This document shows, piece after piece, positions 52,836-56,499 of a stretch of DNA of 56,499 nt. Position 1 is the first letter of the stretch. Each line of letters starts with the position of its first letter. The stretch comes from an uncultured Spirochaetia bacterium (GTDB lineage Bacteria > Spirochaetota > Spirochaetia > JABEVK01), in assembly GCA_937960645.1 (NCBI GenBank), contig CALGPJ010000010.1, positions 1-56,499 of the forward strand, read 5' to 3'. The notes under the pieces were generated by a model. The model ran no database searches. It saw only the letters and a list, made by a program, of their open reading frames with translations, and had not been told where the DNA came from. Made by a program: the position numbers and the translations under genes.

Positions 52836-55800
52836 CAGGGGGTGTACCCCTGCTTTTTGAGAATCCGTACCGAGTTCGGGGGTATTTTGAAATAGGCCGC
52901 GTTGGTTTTTGGCGGCTGATTGAATGTTGTTACTGTAGTAACCCAGGCAGAGCCGTTATAAACGGTATCTGTTCCCGTAACGCCCGGAATGGGAACAACC
53001 TCGAGGACGGTGCCCACAGGCCAGTCCAAACCGATGTCGTTTCCAGATCCGGCACTGGGCGCGCTATCAGCTGTTGGATGCGTGTTGATCACGATGAGGA
53101 TGTCCTCGTTGACAGTGGCGCCCTTGCGCAGGTAGGCCAGGATACCGTCGTCGCTAGCTGGAAAAGAGCCGTTGTCGGTCCAACGGATGGACACGGCCCC
53201 CCGCCGCAGGGCCGGGTAGGTAGCCCGAAGCTGGTTCAGTCCCTTGATCCATTTGAAGGTGTCGTGGGTTTCGTTCCAGGGGGTACTGCCCTGGGTGCCA
53301 TTGGCGACCTGCCAGAGGTTGGGCCGGTTTCCCTTGTTGACATTTCCCGCTCCATTCCCATGTTCTCCGCCGCTGGTCAGAGCCAGACTCTGTTTGTAGT
53401 TTTGCTCCGTGCCGTAGTAGAGTACGGGGATGCCCTCCCAGGTGTACAGCCAGGCCAGGGCCAGCTTCAGGTTGGTGATCTCTCCCGCCGAGGGCGCCTC
53501 GTTGGCTGTCCCGCTCGTCCCATTCAGGAAGCGGTTCAGGTCGTGGTTATCGAGGAAGTAGCCGATTTTCTGCCTCGCCGTCAGACCATCCCCGCTGGCG
53601 TGATTGGAGTTGGCGTTGAGATTCGGTTCTCCGGTAATGGTGTTGTGAGCGAACTCGATGGTGTTGGTTTTGGGCCGTGCGGACCAGGACCCAGTATCTT
53701 TGAACACGGTAATGTTGTCCCCGCTATTCCAGTCGAACACCTCCTCGGCCATGTGGAAGCCTAGCACACTGTCCAGGCGGTTGGTATGGGTGTAGTTCCC
53801 CAGGCCCGAGGCGCTGCCGTCGTAGACCTCGGCCACCATGTAAAAGTCCTTGTTGAAATTCGTCTTGGCCCAGGTGCGGATCTCGTTGCAGAACTCGGTC
53901 CAGAACGTCCCTTCGACGTGCTTCACCGTATCGATGCGGAAGCCGTCGATGTTGGTGTTGGCGATCCACCATTTGAAGATCTCCTTCATCCGGTTGCGCA
54001 CCGTGGCGTTCTCGGTGTTGACGTCCCTGAGGCCGGCAAAGTCCCCTTTGAGCACCTCGTCACCGCTGCCGGTGGTAGCGTTCCCTCCCTTCCGATAGAA
54101 AAAGTCCCAGAGGTTGGTGCTGCCGATGTCCCCGAAGTAGGGCTGGCGGCGGTTGGCTTTGAGGGCCCAAACAAAAGCCGTGAGCCATTTGGCGCTGGTG
54201 TAATACGAAGAGCTGTTGTAGCTTGGCTCCCACTCTCCCGAGTCAGGGGAGTCGTTGGAGTTCAAATCGTAGTAGAAAAGCCCGGCGGTGTGGTTTACCA
54301 CCACGTCCATAATCACCTTGATTCCCTTGCTGTGTGCCTCGGCCACCATCTCCCGGAAGTCCTTCATGGTGCCCAGGTGAGGGTCCACGGCCAGGAAATC
54401 CTGGGCCCAGTAACCGTGGTAGCTGGTCCAGGTAGCGTTTTCCCAGGCTTGCATCACCGGAGAGGTAATCCAGATGGCCGTCACGCCCAGGTTCTGAAGG
54501 TAGCCCATCTTGAGTTTTAGCCCGGCAAAGTCGCCGCCCTGGTAAGTTTTGCCGTCACCCGGGGTATGATCCACGTCCCCGCTCATGATAAACTGGTTGT
54601 TGGTGGTATCCCCATCGTTGAACCGATCGGTGAGCAGGAAGTAGATGTTCTGGTCGTTCCACTGGTTGAGCGGGCCGCTCAGGTTGTTGGTCAGGCCGAT
54701 GTGCGTGGTGGTAAAGCTGTGGGTAATGGTACTGGGCCCACTCATCCCAAGGCCGCTGGCCGGGGAGAAGCCGCCCACTCGGGGATTGGCGTAGGTCTGG
54801 AAAGCGTAGCCGTAGAGGGGCGTAAAGGTCACCGTGTCGTTGGGCACGTGGGTGGTGCTGAAGTTCACCGAGGCCGCGATCCGTAATCGGTCCATGGTGG
54901 TGGGATCGAACTTGGGCGGGCTTTCCATGTAGCGCCGCGGCACGTGGTCGTATTCCAACCAGCCCTTGACCGAGGTGTTCAGGCTTTTGTTGAAGCGGAT
55001 CACAATGGCCAGTCCTACAGGGTTGACACTGGAGCCGGTCGGGGAAATGACCTCTACGGCGGCCAGGTTGGCATCGTTGGTCGTCACGCTCTGGGGTGCG
55101 TACAGGGCCTTGTTCCCAGCGGCATCCCTTACCAGCACCGCAAAATAATAAGTGGTATTAACGCTCAAGCCCGTGGCGTTGGCCGTGAGCGCGTTGGTGG
55201 TCCAGTTCATGACCAGTCCAGCCCCCGTGATCGCATCGGCCTTGACCACCGTGTCGATCTCGCCCGCCGTGGCGGCCCGCACCAGCTTATATTCCAGGCT
55301 GGTTTGCGGAGTGACGACGTCCGTGGCCGCCCCCCAGCTGACCGTGGTTGCTGTGGTAGTTGTGCTGGTATAGGTAATGCCCGTGCCCACGGTGGGCGGG
55401 GTGGCATCCGCGGTTGTGGTGACATTCTGCGGTGTGTAAAGCGCTTTGTTCCCAGCGGCATCCCTTACCAGCACCGCAAAATAGTACGTGGTGCTCGCGA
55501 TGAGTCCCGTGGCGTTGGCCGTGAGTGCGTTGGTGGTCCAATCCAACACCAGCGCACTACCCGTGATCGCATCGGCCTCGGCCACCGTGTCGATCTCGCC
55601 CGCCGTGCCGGCCCGCACCAGCTTATATTCCAGGCTGGCCTGCGGAGTGACATTGTCGGTAGCGGCGCCCCAACTCACGGTGGTACCCGTGGCAGAGGTG
55701 CCGCTGAAGGTAATGCCCGTGCCCACGGTGGGCGGGGTGGAGTCCGGTGCGGGACCTCCACCGCCGCCGCCCCCATCCGAGGTGGGGCTGGGACACCCGC

Positions 55801-55843
55801 TCAGGAACACGATGGCCACCAAAAAGCCGATTGTTTTACGCAT
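52835..55843 (-). CDS. Lipoprotein alpha-amylase (GH13) with duplicated Fn3-like domains
   Basis: The protein has 1002 residues. The signal ends in IVFLSGC (Cys17), then a Gly-rich linker. Two nearly identical Fn3-like domains (34-145 and 146-256) follow, then an Ig-like beta domain (VEVISPTGSSVNPVGLAIVI) to about 390. The GH13 barrel starts at NDQNIYFLLTDRFNDGDTTNN. Catalytic motifs are DVVVNHT, GFRIDTVKH (nucleophile Asp), MVAEVYDG (acid Glu) and YFLDNHDLNRF (Asp). It probably hydrolyses alpha-glucans at the cell surface. AAAGGAGA precedes the ATG and 20 bases separate it from the GlgX-like gene, so they form an operon. Confidence 0.93.
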   Translation of the reverse strand: MRKTIGFLVAIVFLSGCPSPTSDGGGGGGGPAPDSTPPTVGTGITFSGTSATGTTVSWGAATDNVTPQASLEYKLVRAGTAGEIDTVAEADAITGSALVLDWTTNALTANATGLIASTTYYFAVLVRDAAGNKALYTPQNVTTTADATPPTVGTGITYTSTTTTATTVSWGAATDVVTPQTSLEYKLVRAATAGEIDTVVKADAITGAGLVMNWTTNALTANATGLSVNTTYYFAVLVRDAAGNKALYAPQSVTTNDANLAAVEVISPTGSSVNPVGLAIVIRFNKSLNTSVKGWLEYDHVPRRYMESPPKFDPTTMDRLRIAASVNFSTTHVPNDTVTFTPLYGYAFQTYANPRVGGFSPASGLGMSGPSTITHSFTTTHIGLTNNLSGPLNQWNDQNIYFLLTDRFNDGDTTNNQFIMSGDVDHTPGDGKTYQGGDFAGLKLKMGYLQNLGVTAIWITSPVMQAWENATWTSYHGYWAQDFLAVDPHLGTMKDFREMVAEAHSKGIKVIMDVVVNHTAGLFYYDLNSNDSPDSGEWEPSYNSSSYYTSAKWLTAFVWALKANRRQPYFGDIGSTNLWDFFYRKGGNATTGSGDEVLKGDFAGLRDVNTENATVRNRMKEIFKWWIANTNIDGFRIDTVKHVEGTFWTEFCNEIRTWAKTNFNKDFYMVAEVYDGSASGLGNYTHTNRLDSVLGFHMAEEVFDWNSGDNITVFKDTGSWSARPKTNTIEFAHNTITGEPNLNANSNHASGDGLTARQKIGYFLDNHDLNRFLNGTSGTANEAPSAGEITNLKLALAWLYTWEGIPVLYYGTEQNYKQSLALTSGGEHGNGAGNVNKGNRPNLWQVANGTQGSTPWNETHDTFKWIKGLNQLRATYPALRRGAVSIRWTDNGSFPASDDGILAYLRKGATVNEDILIVINTHPTADSAPSAGSGNDIGLDWPVGTVLEVVPIPGVTGTDTVYNGSAWVTTVTTFNQPPKTNAAYFKIPPNSVRILKKQGYTP
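55076..55744 (-). repeat. Tandem duplication of a 111-112-codon Fn3-like domain
   Basis: Copies 55744-55409 and 55408-55076 share long identical stretches in DNA and protein (for example TTYYFAVLVRDAAGNKALY and the TNALTANATGL segment). High identity points to a recent duplication or gene conversion. The flanking domains are not repeated. Confidence 0.9.
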
Positions 55844-55863
55844 CTTTCAATCTCCTTTACTTG

Positions 55864-56499
55864 TCACGGGTTAAGCGCCTTGAACACCACAATGGACCAG
55901 GCCTTTACCCCATAATGGGGCCCCGAGTAGGTCCATGCCGTGCTATCCGTCCAAAAATTTCCGATGGGGTTACCACTTGCGTTCTCTGCCCAATGCGCCG
56001 TGTCGATGATGCGTTTCCAGGACTTGCCGCTTGGCGGCGCCGGTGGTGTGAAGTTGATATCCGCCGTCCACATGTTCACGCACACGAGGTAATCCGTGCC
56101 GCCACTTACCGAGCTGCCGTGGATGCGGATCATTCGGGCCCTGTCCGAGGCCGCCAACGATGTAACGCCGTCCTCCTTGGTGTAGGTGAACGTCACCGAG
56201 TAATCGCTGTGGCGCAAAGCCGGTTCGCCAGCGCGCAACTTGATGATGGAACGGGCAAACAGGAAGAGGTTGTTCAAGCCGTCCGCCTTGGAGTCGGTAT
56301 TCAGATTGTTGTGGTAAGCGGTTTCCACCCATCCTGTGGTGCTAAGGGGGGACAGCGTCCCTTGTGGGGGTCTCGCCTGAGGAGAGTCGGTATTGATAAA
56401 CTCGTAATTGTTCCAGGTGGCCACCGTGTCGATGTTGTAGGGGTTATTGTTGCCGTTCTGGGTGCGACCGAACTCGTCGCCCCAAACGATCATGGGCAC
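55864..56499 (-). CDS. Glycogen debranching enzyme / isoamylase (GlgX type), C-terminal part
   Basis: Truncated by the window edge; the start and catalytic core lie to the right. The 211 residues seen include WGDEFGRTQNGNNNPYNID, a hallmark of GlgX/isoamylase (TreX-like) GH13 enzymes, then the region FARSIIKLRAGEPALRHSD and a C-terminal beta domain ending GPHYGVKAWSIVVFKAL. Such enzymes cut alpha-1,6 branches of glycogen or amylopectin. Whether this one is secreted cannot be decided from this end. It lies 20 bases before the lipoprotein amylase on the same strand. Confidence 0.85.
   Translation of the reverse strand: MPMIVWGDEFGRTQNGNNNPYNIDTVATWNNYEFINTDSPQARPPQGTLSPLSTTGWVETAYHNNLNTDSKADGLNNLFLFARSIIKLRAGEPALRHSDYSVTFTYTKEDGVTSLAASDRARMIRIHGSSVSGGTDYLVCVNMWTADINFTPPAPPSGKSWKRIIDTAHWAENASGNPIGNFWTDSTAWTYSGPHYGVKAWSIVVFKALNP

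Overview
The window is a gene-dense stretch (no gap above about 200 bases) of a moderately GC-rich bacterial chromosome. It is most likely a free-living, starch-using spirochaete, perhaps a Spirochaeta thermophila-type anaerobe. The pointers are: a cheW, DegT-like (spsC-like), nadK, recN run that I recall from Treponema; several lineage-restricted lipoproteins and coiled-coil or propeller proteins; paired GH57 enzymes with a DUF4912 gene; and a YeeD/YeeE-type sulfur importer. The species assignment is inference; no rRNA or tRNA gene was seen.

Layout. 1-3.8 kb: grpE-dnaK-dnaJ, probably preceded by the last codons of hrcA. 3.8-5.2 kb: a leftward three-gene operon of two small lipoproteins and a Cys-rich protein. 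5.2-10.3 kb: DUF554 and LysO membrane proteins, a polar amino acid ABC importer, and a secreted sugar dehydrogenase-like protein. 10.3-15.7 kb: a SPOR/RlpA-like envelope protein with seven 23-24-residue repeats, then topA and an esterase. 15.8-26.2 kb: carbohydrate genes, namely a very large surface alpha-amylase under a promoter with LacI-type operators, a GH57 branching enzyme with DUF4912, and a divergent DUF3536-type GH57 protein; an RsbU-like phosphatase lies between them. 26.2-34 kb: an eight-gene leftward operon (cheW, lysine-less DegT-like protein, nadK, recN, three unknowns, methyltransferase). 34-39.8 kb: Rpn nuclease-like protein, secreted helical protein, arsenate reductase, a lipoprotein with a flavinylation-like motif, and DUF2339. 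39.7-43.9 kb: DUF427 plus an OsmF-YehY-YehX-YehW type betaine ABC transporter in the Escherichia coli gene order. 44.1-52.8 kb: a sulfur/thiol-redox island. 52.8-56.5 kb: a second lipoprotein alpha-amylase downstream of a GlgX/isoamylase gene cut by the window edge.

The part most worth a second look is the 44-52.8 kb island. A divergent ArsR-type regulator faces an operon of a CxxC thioredoxin-like protein, a CSCT-motif permease, a DUF2798 protein, a Cache-domain histidine kinase and an NtrC-type response regulator. Just beyond the regulator gene are two 16-bp inverted repeats spaced 22 bp apart, and about 100 bp further a close match to a sigma-54 promoter. That promoter reads into a YeeD/TusA-like protein, a YeeE transporter split into two genes in reversed order, and a thioredoxin reductase fused to a thioredoxin-like domain with no cysteines. 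Together these look like a two-step regulatory cascade for uptake and reduction of a sulfur species. This is inferred from sequence and untested.
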